The notes below the pieces were generated by a model that did no database searches, was not told where the DNA came from, and saw only the letters and a list, made by a program, of their open reading frames with translations. The position numbers and the translations under genes were made by a program. Of a stretch of DNA of 64,000 bases, positions 36,839 through 45,399 are shown one piece after another. The number at the start of each line of letters is the position of its first letter. Position 1 is the stretch's first letter. The stretch comes from Streptomyces noursei ATCC 11455 (GTDB lineage: Bacteria; Actinomycetota; Actinomycetes; Streptomycetales; Streptomycetaceae), in the NCBI RefSeq assembly GCF_001704275.1, contig NZ_CP011533.1, positions 186,001 through 250,000 of the forward strand. The letters are read 5' to 3'.

Positions 36839-38526
36839 GGCTCTGATCAACATTTCGGGATGACCGTGCGTAACTGATCTCCAACCCCCTTGTTGACCAG
36901 GTGTGTTAGGAGATCACATAGCCAAGACGCTGCTGCCGCACCTGGCCAGCGTCGCGATCGAGGACATACGAGCTGATGGTGGATGTATCTGTATCACTGC
37001 CTCGGCGGCTGCTCGCTCAGCCCAGTGCCCAGGCTGCGGGACGCACTCACAGCGAGTCCACGACCGATATCGTCGGCGGCTCGCTGACGTCGCGATCGGT
37101 GGACGGGCGACGACGATACATCTGACGGTTCGCCGGTTCCGGTGCGAGCAGTCGTCGTGCCCGCGCAGAACCTTCGTCGAGCAGGTCGACGGGCTCACCT
37201 TCCGCCACGGCCGCCGCAGCCAACTGCAGCAGGCGATGCTGATATCGATCGCACGCTGCCTGGCCGGTCGGGCCGGTGCCCGGCTCGCCGCCCTGCTGCA
37301 CTGCGCGATCAGCCCGAACACCCTACTCAACCGTGTGCGGAGGCTGCCTGCCGAGCCGCCGGAGCGGAGCCCGCGGGTACTGGGCGTCGACGACTTCGCA
37401 CTCAAGCGCGGTCACGTCTACGGCACCGTCCTCATCGACATCGAGACCGGCCGCGTCGTCGACGTCCTGCCCGACCGCACCGCCGAGACCTTCACCGCCT
37501 GGCTCGAAGAACATCCCGGCGCCGAGATCGTGTGCCGTGACCGCGCGAGCGCGTACGCGGAGGCGATCCGCACGGCCGCGCCGGATGCGGTCCAGATCGC
37601 AGATCGCTTTCACCTCTGGCAGAACCTGTGCAAGGCGGTTGAGAAGTGCGTCGTCGCCCACCGCTCCTGCCTCACTCCGGCCGAGGAGGCGAACCAGGAC
37701 GCCCTGGTGGAACGGCCTGCCGAGCCGCCGGCGATCGAGGGCAAGCGGGCCGCGAACACACGCCGCAACTTCGCGGCGGTGCACGAGATGTACGACAAGG
37801 GCGTCGCCATCGAGGTGATCGCCAAGTCCCTGCGGATGGACCGCAAGACAGTCCGCAAGTACGCCCACGCGACAGTCGTCGAGGACCTGCTCTCGCCGCC
37901 GCGGCAGAGCCGACGGATGCTGCAGCCCTGGGCCGAGTACCTCAATATGCGCTGGCAGGAGGGGTGCACTGACAGCGGGCGCCTGTTCCGCGAGATTCAG
38001 GAACGCGGCTACCGCGGCAGCAGCCGCAGTGTCCGGCGCTGGCTCGAGCCGTTGCGCTCCGCCGAGTCGCCGACCCCGAAGAGGTCGGAGGCGCCCACGG
38101 TCCGGCAGGTCACCGGCTGGCTCACCTGTCACCCCGACAACCTCAGCTCCGGTCAGCAGCTCCGCCTCAAGCGCATCCTGGCCGATTGCCCTGAACTCGC
38201 CGATCTACGACGGCACATCGCGGCGTTCGCCGCGATGATGAAGAACCTCGACGGCCGTCTGCTGCCCCGCTGGATGAAGGCGGCCCAGGGCAGCGAGCTG
38301 CCACCCCTGCGCGGTTTCGCCCGCAACCTCAGCAAGGACCTCGACGCCGTCACCGCCGGCCTCACCCAGCCCTACTCCAGCGGCATGGTCGAGGGCCACG
38401 TGAACCGGGTGAAATACCTCAAACGTCAAGGGTATGGACGGGCCAACTTCGATCTCCTGCGGCGCCGTATTTTGCTCACACCGTGAGCCGATCACGCACG
38501 GTCATCCCGAAATGTTGATCAGAGCC
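36839..38526 (+). mobile_element. ISL3-family element ISL3-3
   Basis: Ends GGCTCTGATCAACATTTCGG (36839) and the complement ending 38526. The left flank CCTTACGG and right flank GCTTACGG match at 7 of 8 positions, fitting an 8-bp duplication. Only TTACGG separates it from the end of ISL3-2. Confidence 0.9.
36903..38486 (+). CDS. ISL3-3 transposase
   Basis: 527 residues. Zinc ribbon CPGCGTHSQRVHDRYRRRLADV and RRFRCEQSSCPRRTFVEQ. Helix-turn-helix VAIEVIAKSLRMDRKTVRKYAHA. Core VLGVDDFALKRGHVYGTVLID (Asp), IVCRDRASAYAEAI (Asp), YSSGMVEGHVNRVKYLKRQGYGRANFDLLRRR (Glu). Intact and full length. Confidence 0.93.
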   Translation: MLGDHIAKTLLPHLASVAIEDIRADGGCICITASAAARSAQCPGCGTHSQRVHDRYRRRLADVAIGGRATTIHLTVRRFRCEQSSCPRRTFVEQVDGLTFRHGRRSQLQQAMLISIARCLAGRAGARLAALLHCAISPNTLLNRVRRLPAEPPERSPRVLGVDDFALKRGHVYGTVLIDIETGRVVDVLPDRTAETFTAWLEEHPGAEIVCRDRASAYAEAIRTAAPDAVQIADRFHLWQNLCKAVEKCVVAHRSCLTPAEEANQDALVERPAEPPAIEGKRAANTRRNFAAVHEMYDKGVAIEVIAKSLRMDRKTVRKYAHATVVEDLLSPPRQSRRMLQPWAEYLNMRWQEGCTDSGRLFREIQERGYRGSSRSVRRWLEPLRSAESPTPKRSEAPTVRQVTGWLTCHPDNLSSGQQLRLKRILADCPELADLRRHIAAFAAMMKNLDGRLLPRWMKAAQGSELPPLRGFARNLSKDLDAVTAGLTQPYSSGMVEGHVNRVKYLKRQGYGRANFDLLRRRILLTP

Positions 38527-38570
38527 GCTTACGGAGGCCGCCGTCACACACCGCCTATCCGCGCACGCTG

Positions 38571-39017
38571 TTATTCCGCGGTGATGACCTGGAGGTTCAC
38601 GCCCTCGTGGCGGACCTTGCCCGAGAAGTGGCCTGCGGCAGCCACCCGGTCGGTCTCGGCGACGGTACCGTCCCATAGCACGTAGCCGTCCGCGTGGTGG
38701 CTGGTGAGCGCCTCAAGCAACGAGGGCGCGAACACGGCGAGCCGCTCGATCGTGTCGTGCACGTAGCGCCAGGCGGTGGCCACGCCGATGCCGAACCCGG
38801 CCGCGATCTGTTCGAACGTGTCGTGCTTTCGCAGGTACACCAGCGTGCACCGAGCGCGGTCGTACGAGCCGAGCTTGCAGGGCCGCTCCCCTTCCAACAC
38901 GACCAGGGTCAGCATCACCATTTCGAGGAGTTCCCACTCCACGTCACACGCGGCAGGATAGGTGAACACCGGGGCATCTCCGCTGGTCAGGCTCGTTGTG
39001 GTGATCTGCCCAACCAC
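38571..39017 (-). pseudogene. IS5-family transposase, N-terminal part
   Basis: 148 residues: LVVLEGERPCKLGSYDRARCTLVYLRKHDTFEQIAAGFGIGVATAWRYVHDTIERL (helix-turn-helix), then the first Asp in YVLWDGTVAETDR and HFSGKVRHEGVNLQVIT. Truncated after about half. The cut is next to a 29-bp repeat (38543-38572) also found at 45300 and 55411. Confidence 0.82.
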
Positions 39018-39085
39018 GCAGATGCCCCGCCCGTTCCCCTATGTCAACACCGCAGCACCGCCCCACCCACCAGAGCTACGGATGG

Positions 39086-39130
39086 AAAAGGCTCCAGGGC
39101 AGGGACTTGAGCTGCTTGCGGAGCCTTTTT
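39086..39130 (-). terminator. Hairpin with T/A tract downstream of 39229 gene
   Basis: AAAAGGCTCC (39086-39095) pairs with GGAGCCTTTT (39120-39129) across 24 nt, with A/T runs on both sides, so it could work in either direction. It lies about 100 bp beyond the stop of the minus-strand gene. Confidence 0.5.
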
Positions 39131-39228
39131 ACTTCCGTGAACAGGCATCCCGGACTCTGCGTGGACGCGTCATCGACGCTGAACATATCCGGCAAGATAG
39201 CTGCGCCCAGCTGGCGCCAAGCCGTCTG

Positions 39229-39798
39229 TCACTTGGCGGGTGTAAAAGCGTCGAGCACATCGAGGATCAGCTCGAATGACGATCTGGCCCCTGTGCCGAA
39301 TGCCGCCGCCAACGTGTAGCCGACCGCAGCGTCCGGCGGTTGCACCTTCATAGAAGGCTGCCATTTGGCCTCCACCGAACCATCGCCGCGTGAGGTAAAA
39401 ACTCCGATGTGCCGCCTGTTCTTGAGAAGCTTGCTGTCGGCATCGCCGCAGGGAACCAAGCGGTAGGTGGTACCGCCGTAAGTCGTATCTACGCGGTAGG
39501 AACGCCGTGTGAGATGCCCTCTGGTCGGAGAGACGCGTACCTGGGTGCCGGCGACGGTCATGGACAGCCCGGACCCGTCGCGCGTGCCGATCGGGACGCA
39601 CTCGTTGTTTGTCCCACCGGGCAGTCGGCTGAGTTCGACGCGGGGAATACGCTCTCCTTCGACCACCAGCGTCCCGTGCTCGGTGTCCAGATCCACACTG
39701 ATGTTGCCGAAGACGCCATCAGCAATCGTGCCCATGGAGCCCGGGCCTGGGAACGGGGCATCCCCGGTACTGGAGAAGGGGAGATTCGGATCGCTCAT
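39229..39798 (-). CDS. Conserved-looking protein of unknown function
   Basis: 189 residues, no signal peptide or membrane segment. The sequence (MSDPNLPFSSTGDAPFPGPGSMGTIADGVFGNISVDLDTEHGTL) begins Gly/Pro rich and continues in beta-type strands (LSMTVAGTQVRVSPTRGHLTRRSYRVDTTYGGTTYRLVP). I do not recognise the family. Two Cys (ECVPIG, LVPCGD). The start ATG 39798 is preceded by AGGAAACC, a weak ribosome site. It shares lower-GC character with the secreted pair at 40283-41429. IS debris lies on the 5' side. Confidence 0.6.
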   Translation of the reverse strand: MSDPNLPFSSTGDAPFPGPGSMGTIADGVFGNISVDLDTEHGTLVVEGERIPRVELSRLPGGTNNECVPIGTRDGSGLSMTVAGTQVRVSPTRGHLTRRSYRVDTTYGGTTYRLVPCGDADSKLLKNRRHIGVFTSRGDGSVEAKWQPSMKVQPPDAAVGYTLAAAFGTGARSSFELILDVLDAFTPAK

Positions 39799-39799
39799 G

Positions 39800-40241
39800 G
39801 AGGTTTCCTAGCCATTGAGAGGCGCTGCGTACTAGCCATGGAAGATCTCATGCCTATTATAGTGACATAAATGCATGTATGACGCAGGTCCGTGCACTGC
39901 GAGGGGATTATGATCACCTGACGCCCCACGCCGAAGGCGACACCGAGCGGGTGTTCATCACCCCGCACTCGATCCCCCGCGACCAGAAGGAACGCAGGAT
40001 CGGCGACGAGTTGGTCGGGGGTGCATCCCTTGGTCTTAATCAGTCGTCGCAACACCGGCAGGAGCTCGAACAGCTCGTGCGGGACGTCGAGCATGGAAGA
40101 GTACGGAATCAACAGGGCCCCTCGGGCATTGCCGTGGTGAGTGAAGTCACCATGGCAACGACGAGGGGCCCTGCCGCGTTACCTTGCACCCCACCTGATG
40201 AGCCCTTTTACCCCTGCCAGGGGCGGGCTGAAAGAGGTTTA
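39800..40241 (-). other. IS5-A 5' end remnant and unrecognised sequence
   Basis: 40080-40241 matches the promoter-side end of IS5-A (MIPYSSMLDVPHEL start codons, GGGCCCTG-type inverted sequence, GGGCTGAAAGAGGTTTA end). 39900-40080 encodes on the minus strand LLPVLRRLIKTKGCTPDQLVADPAFLLVAGDRVRGDEHPLG, which I do not recognise. No complete gene. Confidence 0.6.
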
Positions 40242-40282
40242 ATGCGAACGCGTTCTGCTGCAAGTTGTGGAAGTCGGGAGCC

Positions 40283-40741
40283 TCAGTTCCAGCCGATTTG
40301 AGGGTCGAAGATGGTACCCCATGTTTTTATATTTGCTGTCCGGTTACTGCCTTGACAGTACGTTATTTCAGCCCCTCCTTTGACCCACTTCTTGTTTCCG
40401 AAGGGGTCAATCCAGTTGGCGCGTGCTGTGATCTTGTCGTTATCCTTGAGGCCGAGGGTGGTAAGGTCGGTGGAGGCGCTCTGGGCAAGAGGGGTGTTGC
40501 TTCCGTTTCTCCACACCTCCCCGCTCTTGTTCCCATCAAGGTAGTATTGGGCGACGTAGCCAGCTTCATTGTAGAAGCTGACCTTGTTGAATCCGACTCC
40601 AGGATTACCGCACTTTCCTGCGGCTGTGGCGGTCGGCCCAGTGCTGAGCGTGGCGGTGGCTGCCGCGAGTGTAGCCAATGCGCCTAGCGCCATGGCTCGC
40701 CGCCAAGGCCGAGTCCTGCGGAGTTCTTTTGTCACTACCAT
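40283..40741 (-). CDS. Small secreted protein, second gene of secreted pair
   Basis: 152 residues from ATG 40741 (AAAGGG upstream). A Sec signal peptide covers about 1-41: basic start KELRRTRPWRR, core AMALGALATLAAATATL, exit TATAAG. The mature 111-residue domain is beta-type (VSFYNEAGYVAQYYLDG, ITARANWIDPFGNKKW, WGTIFDPQIGWN) with two Cys (KCGNPG, TYCQGS) likely disulfide-linked. Family not recognised. It starts 7 nt after the stop of the 40749-41429 gene, so the two are surely co-translated. Size and fold type would suit the small partner of a two-protein membrane-active system, but this is a guess. Confidence 0.75.
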   Translation of the reverse strand: MVVTKELRRTRPWRRAMALGALATLAAATATLSTGPTATAAGKCGNPGVGFNKVSFYNEAGYVAQYYLDGNKSGEVWRNGSNTPLAQSASTDLTTLGLKDNDKITARANWIDPFGNKKWVKGGAEITYCQGSNRTANIKTWGTIFDPQIGWN

Positions 40742-40748
40742 CCCTTTT

Positions 40749-41429
40749 CTAGAAGACGACGGCCGGTGCCGCATCGGCAGTGCCGGTTCCCTTGCTGCAG
40801 TCGGCCTTTCCTGACTTGACGGTGATGACGTCTTGCGGTGCGCCGTTGATAGGGGGGACCGCCATTTTCTGATTTGGGAGCAGGTGGTGGTAGTGTCCGG
40901 CAACCGCAGCATCGTAGTTCGTCTTTAGAGTCCCGGTGATAACGTCCTTGATCGCCGAAACCTCGATCCAGGAAGACTTCCCGGGGCTGACTGTAACCGT
41001 CTGCTGTGCCGACACGGTCTTCGAGTCTGTCCATGTCTTGTTGTAGGACCCCTGAATGGCGCCCTTTACGGCGAGGGCGACTGGGGTGCCTGCGGGGGTG
41101 CCAAGGGACAGGTCTCCGCTACCGCCGATGGTGAACCCTGTGGTGACACTGTTGGTGTAATCAGCCTTCAGCTGATATGTGAGGTCTCCCGACTTTTGGC
41201 AATTTTGATAGATTGCCGAGACGCGCTGAGGCTTAGTTTTGTACTGCTTGCCATCTTTGGTGACGTCTTCGTATGTGCACTTCGCTATACCAGATCCACA
41301 TTGGGCGAGGATCTGATCTTTTGTCAGGGCCTGTGCGCCCGGAGCATTTGTCACAGCTCCGGCCAGCGCGAGCGCGAGCGTTGCACCAACGGGTACGAGG
41401 CGTCGCACCGGCAACCCAGAAATTGACAC
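40749..41429 (-). CDS. Secreted protein with aerolysin-like strand pattern
   Basis: 226 residues from GTG 41429 with AGGAG 6 nt upstream. Signal peptide about 1-35 (PVRRLVPVGATLALALAGAVTNAPGAQA). The mature part has long Ser/Thr-rich alternating strands (LTYQLKADYTNSVTTGFTIGG, NKTWTDSKTVSAQQTVTVSPGKSSWIEVSAIKDVITGTLKTNYDAAV), which recalls the pore-forming module of aerolysin/ETX-MTX2 proteins; this is pattern recognition only. Four Cys, in QCGSGIAKC, QNCQKS and ADCSKG. First gene of a two-gene operon with 40283-40741. Confidence 0.75.
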   Translation of the reverse strand: MSISGLPVRRLVPVGATLALALAGAVTNAPGAQALTKDQILAQCGSGIAKCTYEDVTKDGKQYKTKPQRVSAIYQNCQKSGDLTYQLKADYTNSVTTGFTIGGSGDLSLGTPAGTPVALAVKGAIQGSYNKTWTDSKTVSAQQTVTVSPGKSSWIEVSAIKDVITGTLKTNYDAAVAGHYHHLLPNQKMAVPPINGAPQDVITVKSGKADCSKGTGTADAAPAVVF

Positions 41430-41734
41430 GTCCCACTCCTAATGAACTCTTGCGACGTATGTGAACGCTTGGAAAATGAGCGCTGCCGATAGAAAACTGC
41501 CTGGTGAGGAGCGCGTCCTTGAACGCGCCTTCACCCTGCACACCCCATCGGGAAGGGGTGAGAAGGGGATGCCCACTAGTTAATGGGGAATGAGGCAGTC
41601 GTGTCATCACATGAAAAGGCGAAACGGTCTTGTTGGGGTGAGGGGCAGGGTTGAAGCGTTCTCGCCTGTCGAGAGGAGGGTGGCACAGATCGCGGGTGTT
41701 CGGCCCGGTGGATGCACGAAGCGCGACTTCGGAT
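41430..41734. other. Promoter region of the secreted pair
   Basis: 305 bp without a supported gene. Contains the ribosome site of the 41429 start and a GGGAAGGGG/CCCCTTCTC-like inverted segment near 41550-41570. No clear promoter hexamers identified. Confidence 0.4.
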
Positions 41735-42293
41735 GATCGAGGTGTCTGAAGCCGTTGATCGTCCAGGGGGCGTCCGTTGGCCTGGATCGACGCCGATGCC
41801 TGGACCCGGCTATCGGTGACTGGCTCGCTGGTCAGCTCGAACCTGTCGACGGGCTGCGGGCCCTGGCTGTGGGCGGCAAGTCCCTGCGCGGCTCGCTCGC
41901 TGCCGCTTGAACCACGGCCCATCTGCTCGCCGCGGTCCTGCACGGTGAGAAGGCGGTGATAGCCCAACGCCTGGTTGACTCCAAGAGCAGTGAGCTTCTT
42001 CAGTTTGGTCACGCAGGGGTGGCGGGGTCTCGGGAGTTGACTCAGCGCTGATCTCGGGATTTTGGTCCTCAACCAGCCAGCCCCTTCCCTCTGCTATCAC
42101 GCATTTGGTGGCTGAGCTGAAGAAGCTCGATGAGATCACCGCGTTCCGGCCCCGCGTGCTTCGCTGGAACTCGTGGGCACCGTTGTTGTGTTCGATGCGC
42201 TGCGGCCTCGGACTGATCGCTCCCGGTTCCTCGTGGAGGAGAGGGGGCCCGCTACTGCATCGCAGTGGTCAAGGGCAACCACCCGAGCTGACG
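41735..42293 (+). pseudogene. ISAs1-family transposase remnant
   Basis: Fragments in several frames: LDPAIGDWLAGQLEPVDGLRALAVGGKSLRGSLAAA then a TGA, TTAHLLAAVLHGEKAVIAQRLVDSKSSEL, then ELKKLDEITAFRP and RSRFLVEERG. It lacks the C-terminal third, which IS5-C copy 2 replaces at 42294. More decayed than the copy at 15-1121. Confidence 0.78.
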
Positions 42294-43342
42294 GCGTGGT
42301 GCGCGACTGGGGTTTGGGGGTGCCGGTCTGGTGGGGTGGTGGGTGGTGTTTACCGGATGGCGGTGCGGTCGGAGACCAGACTGGCGATGGCGAGGTGGGT
42401 TTGGTCGTAGTACTCGCGGCGTCCGATCCAGCGTTGGAGAGGGCGCCATGCCTTGTGTTCGGCATTGACGTGCTCGACGGGGATCCTGGCTGAGGACTGG
42501 GTCTTGCGTGCCTGTTCCCAGGCAGCGATATCCACGGCATCGGCACTCTTTCCGGGCCTCTTCGGTGGTGCGGTCACCTGGTCGGGAAAGTCCTTGGCCA
42601 GACCCCGGTACCCGGCGTCGACCTGGGCTTTGACTTGCGGATACCGGGGGAACAGGTCGCCGATCCTTCGGTTTTGAGCGCAGTTTGGTCATGCATGCGG
42701 CCTGGGCGAACTGCTCCAGTCCACAGGGTGCGGCCCGCCCCGTCGCTGATCACAGTGGTCTTCTTCGTGTTCTGCTTACGCTTGCCGGAGACGAAGGCCC
42801 GGCGTCCGGGCCGGCCGGCCCGGGGACGGCGAACCTGCACTTCGGTCCCGTCGATCCGCAACTCGACACCTGCCGCCGCCGCGTAGGCGAAGACATCGGC
42901 CAGGGTCCGCAGCCGCAACCCAGGCATGCCGGGCACAGCGAATCCGCGGGCGGCGAGCAGCGGCCGGATCTCATGGACGGCACGGGTGACGGTGGAGCGA
43001 TCGACACCGTAGAAGACGGCAAGGGCTGCGTGCGGGAGCTGGAAGCGCAAGATGACCAGGGTGGTGATCACCCGATCGGTGAAAACCAGCTGATGGTCCG
43101 GGCCTCCGCCCTCGGCCCGCACACGCTCGTGACCTCGACGTTCACACAGCCGAGACTCCTCCCGCGCCAGCCACGGTCCCACCAACTCGGTGATGATCTT
43201 GCCGAGTTGCCTCCGCGAGATGCCGGTACAGATAGGATGCGAAAAGGCCGTACGGGACAAGGATTGCGTCACAACCTCCCTAACCCGTACGGCCCTCTTC
43301 ACGTCACGGCCCCAAACTACGATCGCTGTCGCGCACCACGCC
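42294..43342 (-). mobile_element. IS5-C (copy 2)
   Basis: Inverted copy of 34453-35502 with the same ends. Confidence 0.88.
42350..43302 (-). CDS. IS5-C transposase (copy 2, two frames)
   Basis: Same two-frame layout as copy 1: frame 1 43302-42574, frame 2 ending 42350, joined by a -1 shift after TEG. One visible residue difference (PGMPGLRLR for PGKPGLRLR). Conservation of the frame break in both copies argues for either programmed shifting or recent common descent. Confidence 0.8.
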
Positions 43343-43550
43343 GTAACTGTTCAGGACCTTCTCCACCACGGGGAGCAGGCCCGTCCAGCGCCGTGAGACA
43401 GTGCTTGGGAGATCCCAAACAGCTCGGCTGCCGCCTCCTGGACGGGGTTCTGGCGCAGCAGGAACAACACGAGGACCACCGACTTGTACAGGCCCAACGC
43501 CCACATCAGTGACGGCCTCACAGCGGGGCTCGGATCCTCTACGAGTACCT

Positions 43551-44458
43551 GGAGGCCTATTCACGGGGGTTTCAACCATCGTTCTTGATCACGAGGACGG
43601 CCCTGCTCGGTAGCGTGACGTTTGCGACGACGTCAGTTTTCTACCGTGGCAGGGCCGTTGAGCTGGAACATTACGACAGGACTGGACACCGAGCAACTTG
43701 ACGGGCTGGTCGCACGAGTTCACCAAGAGCTCGTGCAGGATCCGGACCCACCGGTGATGCCGGGGCGGATGTGGGCGCTGGGCCTGTACAAGTCGGTGGT
43801 GTTGGTGCTGTTCCTGCTGCGGCAGAACCCAGTCCAGGAGGTGGCCGCCGAGTTGTTCGGGATCTCCCAGGCCACCGTCTCCAGGCGATGGACGGCCCTG
43901 CTGCCGATGGTGGAGAAGGTCCTGGCCACGCACGTTCCCGATCCCACCGAGGCCTCTGCCGGCCGGATCGTACTCGTGGATGGCACCTTGGTCACGACGT
44001 GGGACTGGTCCAGCGAGGGCACCACGATGTTCTCCGGCAAGCACCGCGACACCGGCTTCAACCTGCAGACCGCCGCCACTCTCGCCGGCGACCTGCTCGC
44101 GGTCTCCGCGCCGGTGCCCGGCAGCCGGCACGACATGCACGCCTGGCGCCAGTCCCACTTCCCCGAGGCATTCACCGAACGCGAGGGCATAGGCGACCTG
44201 GGCTACGCCGGCTCCCGACTGTTCACCCCCAGGCGCAAGCCGCCCGGCCAGGAACGATCCGCCGGAGACAAGAGAGCCAACCGCTCCGTCAACACGCTCC
44301 GAGCCGCAGTCGAACGGGCCATCGCGCACCTGAAGAACTGGAAGATTCTCGCCACCCGCTACCGCGGCCCCCTCACCCGCTTCCCCGACATCGTCAAGAC
44401 CGTCACCGCCCTCACCTTCTACACAAGAGGCTGGTGAGGCCTACGTGAATAACCCTCC
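43551..44458 (+). mobile_element. IS5-family element IS5-B (intact)
   Basis: 908 bp with ends GGAGGCCTATTCACG and CGTGAATAACCCTCC. It is inserted into an older relative of itself in opposite orientation. Confidence 0.9.
43622..44437 (+). CDS. IS5-B transposase
   Basis: 271 residues. N-terminal LDTEQLDGLVARVHQELVQDPDPPVMPGRMWALGLYKSVVLVLFLLRQNPVQEVAAELFGISQATVSRRW (helix-turn-helix). Catalytic VLVDGTLVTTWDWS (Asp), IGDLGYAGSRLF (Asp), VERAIAHLKNWKIL (Glu). Full length; the reference for the broken copies at 4872, 43343 and 60780. Confidence 0.92.
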   Translation: MRRRQFSTVAGPLSWNITTGLDTEQLDGLVARVHQELVQDPDPPVMPGRMWALGLYKSVVLVLFLLRQNPVQEVAAELFGISQATVSRRWTALLPMVEKVLATHVPDPTEASAGRIVLVDGTLVTTWDWSSEGTTMFSGKHRDTGFNLQTAATLAGDLLAVSAPVPGSRHDMHAWRQSHFPEAFTEREGIGDLGYAGSRLFTPRRKPPGQERSAGDKRANRSVNTLRAAVERAIAHLKNWKILATRYRGPLTRFPDIVKTVTALTFYTRGW

Positions 44459-44639
44459 TGGTGAACCTCCGCCACCAGTCCATCAAGTTGATCCGCGTCC
44501 AGTCCTGTCGTAACGTTCCAGCCCAACGGCCCTGCCCCGGTAGAAAACTGACGTCGTCGCAAACGTCACGCTACCCAGCAGGACCGCCCTCGTGATCAAG
44601 AACAGCAGGCCGAAAACCCCCGTGAATAGACCTCCTGTT

Positions 44640-45240
44640 TTCGTTCCTTTTCCGTGCCGTAGGCGGCATCGAGGTGGACGGTGGCGTCGTCCGGGAACGG
44701 TCCGAGGCGTTCGAGCTTGTGCAGTGTCGGGGCGAGGAGCGGGGAGTCGTGGCGGTTGCTGGGGGCGGTCACCGCGCCGAGCGGGATGCCGGCGGCGTCG
44801 GTGGCGGTGGAGCGTTTCATGCCGCCCTTGCGTCGGTCCACCGGCGAGGGACCCGCAATGTCGCCGCCGCAGGGCGCTTTTGTATGGCAGCCGTCGACGG
44901 GCAGGTCCGACAGCTCCAGGCCGACGAAGCGGTCGTAGGCCTCCAGCACGATCAGCTCCAGGTGTTCGAACACCCCGGCTGTGATCCATTCGTCACGGCG
45001 GGCACGGATGGTCGTCGCCGAGCACGAGTCGTCGGCGACCTTGCGGTAGCCGCAGCCGAACACCAGGACCTGCACGAGCCTGTCGAAGACGGCACGGTCG
45101 CTGATGCGACGGCGATGACACCCCAGAGGATGAGCCGGGTCGAACACACCGTGCACAGGCAGCAGTTCCCGGAATTGGTCCCACAGCGGTTCGATAAGCC
45201 ATGATGGCAGCGCAGGCACGGAGCCCCCCCCCACGATCAC
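44640..45240 (-). pseudogene. IS5-family transposase IS5-D, 3' truncated
   Basis: MIVGGGSVPALPSWLIEPLWDQFRELLPVHGVFDPAHPLGCHRRRISDRAVFDRLVQVLVFGCGYRKVADDSCSATTIRARRDEW, then first Asp in LPVDGCHTKAPCGG and VHLDAAYGTEK with the second. The end with the catalytic Glu is missing, fused to the IS5-B-like end at 44636. The upstream 140 bp are repeated at 55303-55438. Confidence 0.85.
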
Positions 45241-45328
45241 AGAGTGTAGGAACTCACATGATCGCGCAGCCCCGTGCCTGCACCCGCGTCCGACCCCTCA
45301 CACACCGCCTATCCGCGCACGCTGTTAC
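45186..45328. repeat. About 140-bp repeat, copy 1 (5' end of IS5-D)
   Basis: From TTCGATAAGCCATGATGGCA to CCGCGCACGCTGTTA. Same as 55303-55438 except for a few indels; the last 29 bp also occur at 38543-38572. Best read as the terminal region of IS5-D. Confidence 0.8.
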
Positions 45329-45399
45329 ACGATCTTTCGGACGCGCTTGGGAGTGTATGCCTGGATGCCAGGGCGTACATCCCCAAGCGGTCTACGAGC

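Larger units (their letters stand above)
43343..44636 (-). pseudogene. IS5-B-like transposase remnant, split by intact IS5-B
   Basis: The right part (44636-44459) holds the end GTGAATAGACCTCCTG and the first codons; the left part (43550-43343) continues through GLYKSVVLVLFLLRQNPVQEAAAELFGISQAL to VEKVLNSYG. The intact IS5-B copy sits between. The catalytic domain was lost at 43342 to IS5-C. Confidence 0.82.
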
